DNA from: Bradyrhizobium sp. NDS-1 | GTDB taxonomy: Bacteria; Pseudomonadota; Alphaproteobacteria; Rhizobiales; Xanthobacteraceae | Direction: 5' to 3' | Length of the DNA stretch: 64,000 nt | Assembly: GCF_032918005.1 (NCBI RefSeq) | Contig: NZ_CP136628.1 | Coordinates: 3,395,501 to 3,459,500, forward strand | Shown: positions 1-7,809 of the stretch, piece after piece | How the letters are laid out: each line of letters begins with the position of its first letter | How positions within the stretch are numbered: the stretch's first letter is position 1 | The notes under the pieces: model-generated | Told to the model about the DNA's origin: nothing | Database searches by the model: none | The model's input: the letters and a program-made list of their open reading frames with translations, nothing else | Translations under genes and position numbers: made by a program

Positions 1-392
1 TCGCGAACGATCCGCGCTTCGTCAAGAACAACGACCGCGTCGTGCATGGCAAGGAGATCATGGCGATCTTCGCCGGCCTGTTCCTCAAGCAGCCGGTGGC
101 CTACTGGCTGGAGAAGCTGGAGGAGGCGGGCGTGCCCTCCGGTCCGATCAACAATTTCGAGCAGGTGTTTTCCGATCCGCACGTCCAGTCGCGCGGCATG
201 CGGGTCAAGACTCAGCATAAGTTCGAGCCCGAGCTTTCCCTGATCCGCAACGCGCTGACCCTCTCGGGCACCCCCATCACCGACTACCGCGCCCCGCCGC
301 TGCTCGGCGAGCACACGCAGGAGGTGCTCGGCGGCAAGCTCGGCTATGATGCGGGAAAGATCGAGGAGTTGAAGAAGCAGGGGATCATCTAG
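1..392 (+). CDS. CaiB/BaiF-family CoA transferase, C-terminal fragment (5' end outside window)
   Basis: The reading frame is open from the first bases of the window and stops at 390-392, so only about 130 C-terminal residues are visible. The fragment carries the features typical of the end of class III CoA transferases: an EKLEEAGVPSGPINNF stretch, a DPHVQSRGM stretch and a C-terminal PPLLGEHTQEVL motif. The family moves CoA from one acyl-CoA to another carboxylic acid in the cytosol; the substrate cannot be read from this part. The catalytic aspartate lies in the missing N-terminal half. The acyl-CoA dehydrogenase gene 1.8 kb downstream suits a role in acyl-CoA catabolism. Confidence 0.9.
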   Translation, partial: ANDPRFVKNNDRVVHGKEIMAIFAGLFLKQPVAYWLEKLEEAGVPSGPINNFEQVFSDPHVQSRGMRVKTQHKFEPELSLIRNALTLSGTPITDYRAPPLLGEHTQEVLGGKLGYDAGKIEELKKQGII

Positions 393-556
393 CGCTTTTC
401 TCCCCTTCTCCCGAAAGGCGAAAAGGGGAGCGACGCTTGGCCTTGCCTGAGGCCTGCGGGCCATCCCCAGATAAGTCCGGTCCGTAGTCGCACAGGCTTT
501 CGCTTTGCGCGCGACTCTGATTCGATCCCTCTACTTGAGTTCGGGGAGGGAAGCGA

Positions 557-772
557 ATGTCCTACACGATCGGGTTCCAGGCCAAGAACCAGAAGGCAAT
601 TCTGGCGACCGAGGCGGCCACCGCCAATCAGGCCGTCGCCATTGTTGCCGCACTGCGGCAGAGTGCCGACGAGATCAAGTTCATCCGCTCGCCGCAGGAA
701 GGCGAGATGGGCATCGAGATGCTGCTGCTGCTCGCCAAGGAAGAGGCCGAGGAGATGCCGCAGCGGGCCTGA
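557..772 (+). CDS. small hypothetical protein (71 aa)
   Basis: A 71-residue protein starting MSYTIGFQAK, with a GGGAGGGAAGCG purine-rich ribosome-binding region just upstream. It looks like a small soluble alpha/beta protein: an N-terminal beta-type segment, an Ala-rich helix around residues 15-35 and an acidic helix ending EEAEEMPQRA. No signal peptide or membrane segment is visible. I do not recognise a family. The start, the ribosome-binding site and the GC-rich third codon positions support a real gene; it stands alone between the CoA transferase and ridA-like genes. Confidence 0.65.
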   Translation: MSYTIGFQAKNQKAILATEAATANQAVAIVAALRQSADEIKFIRSPQEGEMGIEMLLLLAKEEAEEMPQRA

Positions 773-865
773 TCACCCGCTCACACTTCGGTCAGAAGCG
801 AAACATGCCGGCTGCAGGATGATGTAGCACGGCGTCAGTCTCGCTCGAACCGAAGGTGGCTGCCC

Positions 866-1258
866 ATGAAACGCGAAGCGCTCCGCGTCGAACCGATTTC
901 GACGTTCCTCGATCGCGTGAAAGCGCCGACCTCGCCGGTCACGCGCGCCGGCCACACGATCTTCGTCTCCGGCCTGCCGCCATTCGATCCCGCGACCGGC
1001 GAGATCGCGGAAGTGCCGATCGAGCGGCAGAGCGAGCTCGTCATGGAGCAGATGAAGCTGTGCCTCGCGGCGGCCGGCGCTTCGCTCGACAATGTCATGA
1101 AGTGCAACGTCTACTGTACCTTGACCAAGCACTTCGCCGCCTTCAACGCCGTATACGCCCGCTATTTCCCCACGGATCCGCCAGCGCGGATCTTCGTCTG
1201 CACGCCGGAATGGTTCGGCCCGTTCGACGTCGAGATCGACTGCATCGCGATGGTGTGA
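866..1258 (+). CDS. RidA (YjgF/YER057c/UK114) family protein
   Basis: This 130-residue protein has the RidA fold and length. It shows the VSGLPPFDP strand near residue 37, the central helix with [17 protein letters not shown], and the C-terminal PPARIFVCT and VEIDCIAMV segments. The arginine in PPARIF corresponds to the residue that anchors the substrate carboxylate in RidA deaminases, so enamine/imine deaminase activity is possible; many paralogues have other substrates. The stop codon lies 4 bases from the end of the convergent tetR-like gene, so the two genes meet tail to tail. Confidence 0.88.
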   Translation: MKREALRVEPISTFLDRVKAPTSPVTRAGHTIFVSGLPPFDPATGEIAEVPIERQSELVMEQMKLCLAAAGASLDNVMKCNVYCTLTKHFAAFNAVYARYFPTDPPARIFVCTPEWFGPFDVEIDCIAMV

Positions 1259-1262
1259 GGGA

Positions 1263-1925
1263 CTATCGCGCCGCCACCCGCGACGGCGCCTTCGCCTCGA
1301 TCTTTCCCGCCGTCAGCGCCATCGTCGCGACGCTGACCACGCGCGCGACGACATCCTCGACGTCGTCGAGATCGCATTTGCCTTCCGACAGCTTGGTCAG
1401 CCGCTCGCTCTCGCGGATGGTGTGGTGCGCCATCGCGAGCGCGAAGTTGAGGCCCCAGTAGATATCGACCTCGCTGCGCTCGGGCAGGGCGCGGCGCATC
1501 GCGCCGGCGAATTTGCGCAGATGGTCGATCTCGCGGTTCTTGATGCGGCGGATCGGCGGCACGGATTCGATCGAGGCGCGGATCATGAAGCGCGCCGCCG
1601 TGGAGCGCTGGTTCTCGGGGCCGAGACAGCCGCGCAGCGTCGGCCCGACCAGCGCGTGCAGGATCACCTCGATCGGCGCGCGGCCGCCGCCTTGCTCTTC
1701 CGCCGCTTTCAACTCGCGCAAACGCTCGCGGTTGGTGGCGATCGAGCGCGTGACAAATAATTCCGCGATCAACTCGTCCTTCGAGCCGAAATGATAGTTC
1801 ACCGCCGCCAGGTTGACACCGGCCTCCGCGACGATGTCGCGCAGCGTCACGTCGCCGAAGCCGCGATCGGCATAGAGCCGTTCGGCGGCGGCGAGAATGG
1901 CAGACCTCGTATGATCGCTGGCCAT
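1263..1925 (-). CDS. TetR/AcrR-family transcriptional regulator
   Basis: A protein of about 220 residues starting MASDHTRSAILAAAERL. The N-terminal helix-turn-helix is plain: LRDIVAEAGVNLAAVNYHF at about residues 27-45, followed by GSKDELI, the usual TetR HTH-plus-helix-4 pattern. The C-terminal ligand-binding domain is helical and diverged. I chose the ATG at 1925 because the HTH then begins at the family-typical position; the open frame extends upstream to 2048 without homologous sequence. The gene is divergent from the acyl-CoA dehydrogenase at 2150, and the 224-base gap holds a PsrA-like inverted repeat, so it probably represses that gene and itself in response to an acyl-CoA. The ligand is inferred. 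Confidence 0.9.
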   Translation of the reverse strand: MASDHTRSAILAAAERLYADRGFGDVTLRDIVAEAGVNLAAVNYHFGSKDELIAELFVTRSIATNRERLRELKAAEEQGGGRAPIEVILHALVGPTLRGCLGPENQRSTAARFMIRASIESVPPIRRIKNREIDHLRKFAGAMRRALPERSEVDIYWGLNFALAMAHHTIRESERLTKLSEGKCDLDDVEDVVARVVSVATMALTAGKIEAKAPSRVAAR

Positions 1926-1953
1926 GAGTGCCCCTGAGGGGAGGGAGTTGCAA

Positions 1954-1984
1954 TTCAAACAGTTGTATGAAACTATCGTTTGAA
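1954..1984. promoter_or_regulatory. Inverted repeat, candidate operator of the divergent TetR regulator
   Basis: TTCAAAC (1954-1960) and GTTTGAA (1978-1984) are perfect 7-base inverted arms. Within them, GAAACTATCGTTTG (1969-1982) fits the G/CAAAC-N4-GTTTG/C form known for the TetR-type fatty-acid regulator PsrA. The site sits between the divergent tetR-like and acyl-CoA dehydrogenase genes. Binding is inferred. Confidence 0.5.
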
Positions 1985-2149
1985 GGCCGGAGATGTCAAT
2001 GCGCAATCGGGACTCGTTCGCAACTCCAAAGGTTGGTTCCGAAGGCACCGCAAGCGCGCTTGCGGGCTGCGCGCAAGCGGTGGACAGTCCGGCGCAAAAC
2101 AGGCCCGCGAAGCCAGCAGGCTCGCAAAGAGAGAGACGAGGAGCGTCCC

Positions 2150-3385
2150 ATGGATTTCGATCTGTCCCCCAAGCAGAAGGAATGGCTCGACCGCGTGAGG
2201 TCCTTCATGGCCAAGCACGTGCGCCCGGCGGTGCCGATCTATGACCAGCAGGATCACAGCGGCGAGCGCTGGAAAGTGATCCCGATCCTCGAGGACCTCA
2301 AGAAGAAGGCCAAGGCCGAAGGCCTCTGGAACATGTTCATGCCGCCGAGCGAGCATGAGGACGACGAATTCCGCGGCGCGGGATTGACCAATCTGGAATA
2401 CGCCCTGCTGTCGGAAGAGATGGGCCGCATCACCTGGGCCTCGGAAGTGTTCAACTGTTCCGCGCCCGACACCGGCAACATGGAGGTGTTCATCCGCTAC
2501 GGCTCCAAGGAGCAGAAGCGGAAATGGCTGCGTCCGCTGATGGACGGCGAGATCCGCTCGGCCTTCCTGATGACGGAACCGGCGGTCGCGTCCTCCGACG
2601 CCACCAATATCGAGACCCGCATCGAGAAGGACGGCGACCATTACGTCATCAACGGCCGCAAATGGTGGTCGTCCGGCGTCGGCGATCCCCGCTGCAAGAT
2701 CGCGATCCTGATGGGCAAGACCGATTTCAAGGCGGCCAAGCATCAGCAGCAGTCGCAGATCCTGGTTCCGCTCGATACCCCCGGTATCAAGGTCGAGAAG
2801 ATGCTGCCGGTGTTCGGCTTCGACGACGCGCCGCACGGCCACGCCCAGGTGCTGCTCGACAACGTCCGCGTGCCCAAGGAGAACATCCTGCTTGGCGAAG
2901 GCCGCGGCTTCGAGATCGCGCAGGGCCGTCTTGGTCCGGGCCGTATCCATCACTGCATGCGCACGATCGGCAAGGCCGAGGAGGCGCTGGAGAAGATGGT
3001 GAAGCGTCTGTCCTCGCGCAGCGCCTTCGGAAAGAAGATCGTCGAGCATTCCGTGTGGGAGCAGCGCATCGGCGAAGCCCGCACCAACATCGAGATGACG
3101 CGCCTGCTCTGCCTCAAGGCCGCCGACATGATGGACAAGGTCGGCAACAAGACCGCGCAGGCCGAGATCGCCATGATCAAGGTCGCAGCGCCCAACATGG
3201 CGCTGAAGATCATCGACGAGGCGATTCAGGCGTTTGGCGGCGCCGGTGTCTCGGACGAGGCGGGCCTTGCCAAGGACTACGCCCACATCCGCACACTCCG
3301 TCTCGCCGACGGCCCGGACGAGGTGCACAATCGCGCCATTGCCAGGCTTGAGGTTCGGAAGTATGCAAACTCTCCAAGTCACTAA
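2150..3385 (+). CDS. acyl-CoA dehydrogenase (ACAD10/11-like)
   Basis: A 411-residue FAD flavoprotein that alpha,beta-dehydrogenates an acyl-CoA and passes electrons to ETF. The start [10 protein letters not shown] was chosen because GAGGAG (2138-2143) lies 6 bases upstream; the frame runs open to 1928 without homologous sequence. Domain order is standard: N-terminal helical domain, middle beta domain ([15 protein letters not shown] near residue 138), and C-terminal helical domain with an [20 protein letters not shown] stretch and the [13 protein letters not shown] end. The next gene on the same strand encodes an aminoglycoside-phosphotransferase-like kinase. In animal ACAD10/ACAD11 these two activities are fused and act on 4-hydroxyacyl-CoAs, so the pair may do the same here. 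That substrate is an inference. Confidence 0.93.
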   Translation: MDFDLSPKQKEWLDRVRSFMAKHVRPAVPIYDQQDHSGERWKVIPILEDLKKKAKAEGLWNMFMPPSEHEDDEFRGAGLTNLEYALLSEEMGRITWASEVFNCSAPDTGNMEVFIRYGSKEQKRKWLRPLMDGEIRSAFLMTEPAVASSDATNIETRIEKDGDHYVINGRKWWSSGVGDPRCKIAILMGKTDFKAAKHQQQSQILVPLDTPGIKVEKMLPVFGFDDAPHGHAQVLLDNVRVPKENILLGEGRGFEIAQGRLGPGRIHHCMRTIGKAEEALEKMVKRLSSRSAFGKKIVEHSVWEQRIGEARTNIEMTRLLCLKAADMMDKVGNKTAQAEIAMIKVAAPNMALKIIDEAIQAFGGAGVSDEAGLAKDYAHIRTLRLADGPDEVHNRAIARLEVRKYANSPSH

Positions 3386-3392
3386 GGACGGC

Positions 3393-3415
3393 GGAGAGCG
3401 CTGACCGCGCTCTCC
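3393..3415 (+). terminator. Stem-loop just after the acyl-CoA dehydrogenase stop
   Basis: GGAGAGCG (3393-3400) pairs perfectly with CGCTCTCC (3408-3415) across a 7-base loop, beginning 8 bases after the stop codon. There is no T-run after it, so it may be a weak terminator or an RNA-end stabiliser. Confidence 0.4.
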
Positions 3416-3420
3416 CCACC

Positions 3421-3498
3421 GTCATTCCGGGGCTCGCGAAGCGAGAACCCTGAATCTCGAGATTCCGGGTCTGGTCCTTCGGACCATCCCGGAATGAC
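3421..3498. repeat. Palindromic intergenic repeat (REP-like), family A
   Basis: The outer arms GTCATTCCGG (3421-3430) and CCGGAATGAC (3489-3498) are perfect inverted copies. The inside holds further hairpins (CTCGCGAAGCGAG, GGTCCTTCGGACC) and a central TCTCGAGA palindrome followed by TTCCGGGT. A second copy with the same architecture lies at 10278-10355. It sits between the dehydrogenase and kinase genes. Confidence 0.75.
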
Positions 3499-3524
3499 CG
3501 ACAAGAAAAAGAGGGAGCGTCATT

Positions 3525-4583
3525 GTGGCGGACGGCGTCAGGAAAGACGAAGAGTTTTCGGGCACCAAGCCGGTCGAGGAGCGGCATCGTTTCGACGAGC
3601 TGCGCCTGGAAGCCTGGATGCGCAATAACGTCGAAGGCTTCGAGGGTCCGCTGGTAGTGCTCCAGTTCAAGGGCGGCCAGTCCAATCCGACCTACCGGCT
3701 GAACACGCCGAACCGTTCCTACGTGATGCGCCGCAAGCCGTTCGGCAAATTGCTGCCGTCGGCGCATGCGGTCGACCGCGAATATCGCGTGATCGCAGCG
3801 CTCGGCAAGCAGGGTTTCCCGGTCGCGCGTGCCTACGCGCTGTGTCAGGACGATAGCGTCATCGGCGCCGCCTTCTACATCATGTCGATGGAGGAGGGCC
3901 GGGTGTTCTGGGATCCGACGCTGCCGAGCCAGGATCGCGATGCGCGGCGCAAGATCTTCACCAGCAAGATCGAAACGCTGGCGAAACTGCACATGTACGA
4001 TCCCACGGCGATTGGCCTTGGCGATTTCGGCAAGCCCGGCAACTATTTTGCGCGCCAGATCGACCGCTGGACCAAGCAATATCGCGCCTCCGAAACGCAG
4101 CACATTCCGGAGTTCGAGAAGGTCGCCGAATGGCTGCCCAAGACCGTGCCGGAGCAGGCGCGCGTCTCGATCGTCCACGGCGACTATCGCCTCGACAACA
4201 TGATTTTCCACGCGACGGAACCGCGCGTGCAGGCCGTGCTCGATTGGGAGCTGTCGACGCTCGGCGATCCCATGGCCGACTTCACCTATCTGTTGATGCA
4301 GTGGATCATGCCGGGCCTCGATGGCGCCGACCTCAAGGCGCTCAACATCCCGAGCGTGGAAGAGGCCGCGCAGATTTATTGCAACGTCACCAAAATGACG
4401 GTGCCCGATCTCAACTGGTATTTCGCCTACAATCTGTTCCGCCTCGCCGGCATCACGCAAGGCATCGCCGGCCGTGTCCGCGACGGCACCGCCGCCAACG
4501 CCAAGGCCCTCGAATCCGCCAAGCGCACCGTGCCGCTGTCGCTGGCGTCGTGGGAGTATGCGCAGAAAGCGGGCGCGGTGTAG
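3525..4583 (+). CDS. phosphotransferase family protein (APH/choline-kinase fold; ACAD10/11 N-domain-like)
   Basis: A 352-residue kinase-fold protein with a GTG start at 3525 and GAGGGA 8 bases upstream. The phosphate-acceptor loop VHGDYRLDNMIF (near residue 222) holds the catalytic aspartate of the Brenner motif HxDxxxxN. The metal-binding DWELSTLGDP motif follows near residue 242. The N-terminal LKGGQSNPTYRL segment is the nucleotide loop typical of this subfamily. It lies directly downstream of an acyl-CoA dehydrogenase; the two domains are fused in animal ACAD10/11, where the kinase phosphorylates the 4-hydroxyl of a hydroxyacyl-CoA before elimination. Acting on an antibiotic is unlikely in this context. 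Confidence 0.87.
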   Translation: MADGVRKDEEFSGTKPVEERHRFDELRLEAWMRNNVEGFEGPLVVLQFKGGQSNPTYRLNTPNRSYVMRRKPFGKLLPSAHAVDREYRVIAALGKQGFPVARAYALCQDDSVIGAAFYIMSMEEGRVFWDPTLPSQDRDARRKIFTSKIETLAKLHMYDPTAIGLGDFGKPGNYFARQIDRWTKQYRASETQHIPEFEKVAEWLPKTVPEQARVSIVHGDYRLDNMIFHATEPRVQAVLDWELSTLGDPMADFTYLLMQWIMPGLDGADLKALNIPSVEEAAQIYCNVTKMTVPDLNWYFAYNLFRLAGITQGIAGRVRDGTAANAKALESAKRTVPLSLASWEYAQKAGAV

Positions 4584-4591
4584 CAAGAGCG

Positions 4592-4624
4592 AAGGCGCGG
4601 CTGACGGCCGCGCCTTTCGCTTTC
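4592..4624 (+). terminator. Intrinsic terminator after the phosphotransferase gene
   Basis: AAGGCGCGGC (4592-4601) pairs perfectly with GCCGCGCCTT (4607-4616) over a 5-base loop, and a T-rich tail (TTTCGCTTT) follows. It begins 9 bases after the stop codon. Confidence 0.8.
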
Positions 4625-4650
4625 GGGAGTTCGTCATCCCGCACATTCGC

Positions 4651-4742
4651 TGTCATTGCCCGCGAAGGCGGGCAATCCAGTGTTCCAGAGACGCCGAGAC
4701 GCCGCGGCGTACTGGATGCCCCGGTCAAGCCGGGGCATGACA
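4651..4742. repeat. Palindromic intergenic repeat, family B
   Basis: Two hairpins face each other. The left one is built on TTGCCCGC-GAA-GGCGGGCAA and ends ATCCAGT; the right one begins ACTGGAT and is built on GCCCCGG-TCAAG-CCGGGGC and ends ATGACAG. ATCCAGT and ACTGGAT are inverted copies, so the whole unit folds into a long imperfect palindrome. Confidence 0.7.
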
Positions 4743-4767
4743 GCAGTGATGAGGTGGGTTTATTCCG

Positions 4768-4857
4768 CCGTCATTGCGAGCGGAAGCGAAGCAATCCAGG
4801 ATCTTTCCACGGCAGTAGTCTAGATTGCCTCGTCGCTACGCTCCTCGCCATGACGGG
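4768..4857. repeat. Palindromic intergenic repeat, family C
   Basis: The left arm begins CCGTCATTGCGAGCGGAAGC and ends GCAATCCAG (4768-4799). The right arm (4823-4856) reads GATTGCCTCG at its start and GCCATGACGG at its end, an imperfect inverted copy. I recall this unit as common in Bradyrhizobium intergenic DNA; that was not checked. Together with family B and the terminator it accounts for most of the 318-base gap before the lysE-like gene. Confidence 0.7.
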
Positions 4858-4901
4858 CGGCGGGTGGCGAGCCCAGCATCGGTTCAGGTAGAGACGGACG
4901 C

Positions 4902-5528
4902 ATGATCGACCAGATCACCCTCACCACCTACATCCTCATTGTCCTCGGCTTCGTCTTTATTCCCGGGCCAGCGACGCTGCTGACAATAGCGCGTGCGGCG
5001 AGTTCCGGCACAAAGGTAGGCATCGCGACCGGAGCGGGAATTGCTGCGGGCGACATCATCCACACCTGCATGGCCATCGTCGGGCTGTCGGCGATCATCG
5101 CGACCTCGGCGCTGCTGTTCAGCATCGTCAAATATGCCGGCGCTGGCTTCCTGATTTATCTCGGCATTCGCGCCATGCTCGACAGGGCCCCGGTCGAGTT
5201 GAACGGCGCCGCGCCCCAGATTGGCGCGGGCCGCGCCTTCCGCCAGGCCGTGCTGGCCGAAGTGCTCAATCCCAAGACCGCACTTTTCTTCCTGGCGTTC
5301 CTGCCGCAATTCGTGAAGCCGGAGCACGGTGCGCCCGCACTTCAGCTTGCCATTCTCGGTGTCGTCTTCGTGCTGCTCGGTCTGTTCAGCACCGTCGTGT
5401 TCGCCGTCGGCGCCGGCCGTCTCGGCAACCTCCTGCGCCGCCATCCGGCGGTGGTGAAGTGGCAGGGCAAGGTGGTCGGCGCCATCTACTGCGCCGTCGG
5501 TGTGCGGCTGGCCTTGCAGGAGCGGTGA
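4902..5528 (+). CDS. LysE/RhtB-family translocator
   Basis: A 208-residue inner-membrane protein with about six hydrophobic segments. The N-terminal signature FVFIPGPATLLTIARAASSG (residues 18-37) and the second conserved region AVLAEVLNPKTALFFLAFLP (near residue 115) are diagnostic of LysE/RhtB exporters of amino acids or related metabolites. Length matches the family norm of 200-210. It is a single gene with no visible partner, so the substrate is unknown. Confidence 0.92.
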   Translation: MIDQITLTTYILIVLGFVFIPGPATLLTIARAASSGTKVGIATGAGIAAGDIIHTCMAIVGLSAIIATSALLFSIVKYAGAGFLIYLGIRAMLDRAPVELNGAAPQIGAGRAFRQAVLAEVLNPKTALFFLAFLPQFVKPEHGAPALQLAILGVVFVLLGLFSTVVFAVGAGRLGNLLRRHPAVVKWQGKVVGAIYCAVGVRLALQER

Positions 5529-5548
5529 GGCAGGTTGGCTCGCGTAGG

Positions 5549-5623
5549 GTGGGCAAACTACCGCCGTGCCCACCATCTCTCGGCGATCACACGAAAACGG
5601 TGGGCACGCTCCGATTTGCCCAC
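5549..5623. repeat. Nested perfect palindrome between convergent genes
   Basis: The outer arms GTGGGCAAA (5549-5557) and TTTGCCCAC (5615-5623) and the inner arms CGTGCCCACC (5565-5574) and GGTGGGCACG (5599-5608) are all perfect inverted copies. The GTGGGCA core thus appears four times in alternating orientation. It lies between the 3' ends of the lysE-like and argE-like genes and may terminate both. Confidence 0.75.
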
Positions 5624-5636
5624 TCTGCGGCAGCGC

Positions 5637-6815
5637 CTAAGAGGCGCCCTTCACGCAATGCGCGATCAGCCTCTCCACGAAGCCTGCGCATTTCTCCAGT
5701 TCGGCCATCTCCACGAACTCATCCGGCGTATGCGCCTGCGCGATCGCGCCGGGGCCGATCACGACGGAAGGCACATCCGCCATGCTGGCGAACAGGCTGG
5801 CCTCGGTCCCGAAGGCGACCTTGGCGTGGTCGTTGCGACCCGCAAGGCTCTTGGCGAGCGTGACGATGGCCGCGTCGGTAGCGGTGTCGAGCGCGGGATA
5901 GTCGAGGATCTCCTCGAAATCGATGCCGCAATCGGGATGCCGCGCCTTCATCGCCGGGTCGAGCTCGGCCTTGGCCCAGGCGACGATCGCGTCCGTGACC
6001 TCGCGCGATTCGGTGATACCGATGCCGCGGCATTCAAAATCCACCGTGCAGGTGTCGGGCACGATGTTCAGCGCCGCGCCGCCATGCACGATGCTGGTGA
6101 GCAGCGTCGAGTGCGGAACGTCGTAGAGGCTGTCCGTCGCGCGCGCGGCCGCGAGTTGCTCGGCGCGGCGGCGGATCTCGACGATTAATTCGGCCGCATA
6201 TTCGATCGCGTTGACGCCGTCGGGCGCGATCGAGGAATGGCGGGCGAGCCCGCGAAACGTCGCGCGCACGCCGTGCTTGCCCTTGTGGCCGATGATCACC
6301 TTCATCTCGGTCGGCTCGCCGATGAAGGCGCCGAGCGGCTTGATCTTCTTCTTCGCGACCTCGCGTAGCATCGGCCGCACGCCGACGCAGCCGATCTCTT
6401 CGTCGTAGGAGATCGCCAGGTGAATCGGCGTTGCGAGCTTCGCCTCCACCATCTCCGGCACCATGGCGAGGCACACCGCGACAAAGCCCTTCATGTCGGT
6501 GGTGCCTCGGCCATAGAGCTTGCCGTCGCGCTCGATCAGCTTGAACGGATCGTGGCTCCAGTCCTGGCCGACGACCGGCACGACATCGGTGTGTCCCGAC
6601 AGGACGAAGCCTGGCCGATCCTGCGGTCCGATGGTGACCCATAGCGAGGCCTTCTGTCCGGTCTCATCGATGATGCGCTCACCCTTGATGCCGAACGCGG
6701 CGAGGTAGCTCTCGATATGGGCAATCAGGGGCAGGTTGGTGCGGTCGCTGATGGTGTCGAAGCCAACGAGGTCGGCGAGGAGTTTGCGGATGCGGTCGGG
6801 TCTTGAGTTCTGCAT
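5637..6815 (-). CDS. argE: acetylornithine deacetylase (ArgE/M20 family)
   Basis: A 392-residue zinc-dependent M20 hydrolase. Metal-binding motifs are present in order: LSGHTDVVPV (His and catalytic Asp, near residue 73), GRGTTDMKGF (bridging Asp, near 105) and SYDEEIGCVG (catalytic and ligand Glu, near 135). The dimerisation domain RHSSIAPDGVNAIE follows around residue 192. The overall pattern fits ArgE, which releases acetate and ornithine from N2-acetylornithine in arginine synthesis. Close relatives such as succinyl-diaminopimelate desuccinylase are less likely because of the GHTDVVPVxGQDW form. It is not in an arginine operon here, so another N-acyl amino acid substrate is possible. Confidence 0.85.
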   Translation of the reverse strand: MQNSRPDRIRKLLADLVGFDTISDRTNLPLIAHIESYLAAFGIKGERIIDETGQKASLWVTIGPQDRPGFVLSGHTDVVPVVGQDWSHDPFKLIERDGKLYGRGTTDMKGFVAVCLAMVPEMVEAKLATPIHLAISYDEEIGCVGVRPMLREVAKKKIKPLGAFIGEPTEMKVIIGHKGKHGVRATFRGLARHSSIAPDGVNAIEYAAELIVEIRRRAEQLAAARATDSLYDVPHSTLLTSIVHGGAALNIVPDTCTVDFECRGIGITESREVTDAIVAWAKAELDPAMKARHPDCGIDFEEILDYPALDTATDAAIVTLAKSLAGRNDHAKVAFGTEASLFASMADVPSVVIGPGAIAQAHTPDEFVEMAELEKCAGFVERLIAHCVKGAS

Positions 6816-6902
6816 TGTCTCGTTCTGTCAGGGGAAGGAGGTTGGAGTGCTTGCAGGAACCATACCAATGTGAGGTCTCCTTGGGCAAATAAACACCGCC
6901 GC

Positions 6903-7030
6903 CGTCATTCCGGGAGGATGCGTGGCATCAAGCTATGGTGCGCAATTGCGCACCTGAGAATCCATCGGCCCGCATCACGCGCTGTGAAATGAATTCCGGG
7001 CTCGCGACTTCGTCGTGCCCCGGAACGGCG
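6903..7030. repeat. Degenerate palindromic repeat, related to family A
   Basis: It opens CGTCATTCCGGG and closes near GTGCCCCGGAACGGC, a decayed inverted partner. Inside lie a perfect 18-base palindrome, GGTGCGCAATTGCGCACC (6937-6954), and a GAATTCCGGGCTCGCGA segment. It starts about 90 bases upstream of the argE-like start codon. Confidence 0.55.
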
Positions 7031-7640
7031 AGGGGCGCTACCATCCCTTGGTTGCCCGACGGGCAAAACACCCAACTGGTCGGTCAATGCGCGCAGCCGA
7101 AAATATTCCACTTTACCGAAATTCGGAAAGTGCGTATGTGTCGCGCCAACCCGGCCCAAGGAAGAGGGGCGTATCGCGATCGTCACGACGCGGGCCGGAC
7201 GGCGGTGGACGCTGATTGCATCGGCGCGAAGAGCTTCGCAGGGCGGGCAACCGTGAGCGAGAGCGTCGCGCACACGACCGGTGTGATTCCAGCGTACGGC
7301 AAAATCGTGTGGTCCTGACGCCCGGGGTCTGTGCGTCAAGGCTTGTGGTGAGGTGTGTCGTCCAACCGGACGCACGCGTCAGCCATCCGCAAGGCGACGG
7401 GGGCAATAGTGCAACGCTCCCCGAGGAGAGCACGACATAAGCCGTAAAACCACTGCGCAGGGAAGGCCGGGATGTCCTGGCTACACCTGTATGCCGCTGT
7501 GCAGTTTCTTGTCACGCAGGTTTCGCACAGTGGACCGCGGGTGCCAGCCGGCGCCCGGTCTTCCCTGCGCCCTCTTTCAATCGAGGGCGAAGCGATGAAG
7601 CAAAGCTCGGGCGACATGCGCCGCGAGGATGATCAATCAT
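7031..7640. other. Gene-free 600-base stretch enclosing a structured core
   Basis: No frame here has a credible start, ribosome-binding site or recognisable product on either strand; the open frames are short and change strand. The stretch contains the structured core described at 7455-7589 and ends in a GAAGCGATGAAGCAAAGC segment. From memory, closely similar sequence (for example around GTACGGCAAAATCGTGTGG at 7298) recurs in intergenic DNA of other Bradyrhizobium genomes; that was not checked. It may be a repeated non-coding element or the residue of an old mobile element. Confidence 0.5.
7455..7589 (+). ncRNA. Candidate structured RNA or repeat core with a 17-bp closing stem
   Basis: GCGCAGGGAAGGCCGGG (7455-7471) pairs with CCCGGTCTTCCCTGCGC (7554-7570) at all 17 positions, one being a G-U wobble. 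The enclosed 82 bases form three further hairpins: GGCTACA/TGTATGCC (7479-7495), CGCTGTGC/GCACAGTG (7495-7502 with 7525-7532) and GGTGCC/GGCGCC (7540-7555). A 3' hairpin CGCCCTC/GAGGGCG (7568-7574 with 7583-7589) overlaps the base of the long stem, giving two mutually exclusive folds. The G-U pair suggests a + strand RNA. Strand and transcription are inferred. Confidence 0.4.
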
Positions 7641-7702
7641 GTGTATCGTTGAACAAGGTGTCGTGCCGCGGACACAACGCAGCGTCCCTTCGACGATGCG
7701 CT

Positions 7703-7795
7703 GCAGAGCCGGGGCCTATGCATCAACGAGTGCCGTGGCTTCCTTGAGTCCCGGCTCTGCGCAGCAGCGCAAGAACGTTGCAACGCGTCCGGGAC
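7703..7795. repeat. Palindromic element with alternative pairings
   Basis: GCAGAGCCGGG (7703-7713) and CCCGGCTCTGC (7750-7760) are perfect 11-base inverted arms. GTCCCGG (7748-7754) can instead pair with CCGGGAC (7789-7795). It lies just past the 3' end of the SDR gene on the minus strand. Confidence 0.6.
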
Positions 7796-7809
7796 CCGAG
7801 CGGAGCTCG

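Noticed and set aside
6905..7440. Several open frames of 65-156 codons on both strands of the 6.9-7.7 kb gap
   Set aside because: They overlap on opposite strands, lack ribosome-binding sites and family similarity, and coincide with repeats and the structured core. A non-coding element explains the region better.
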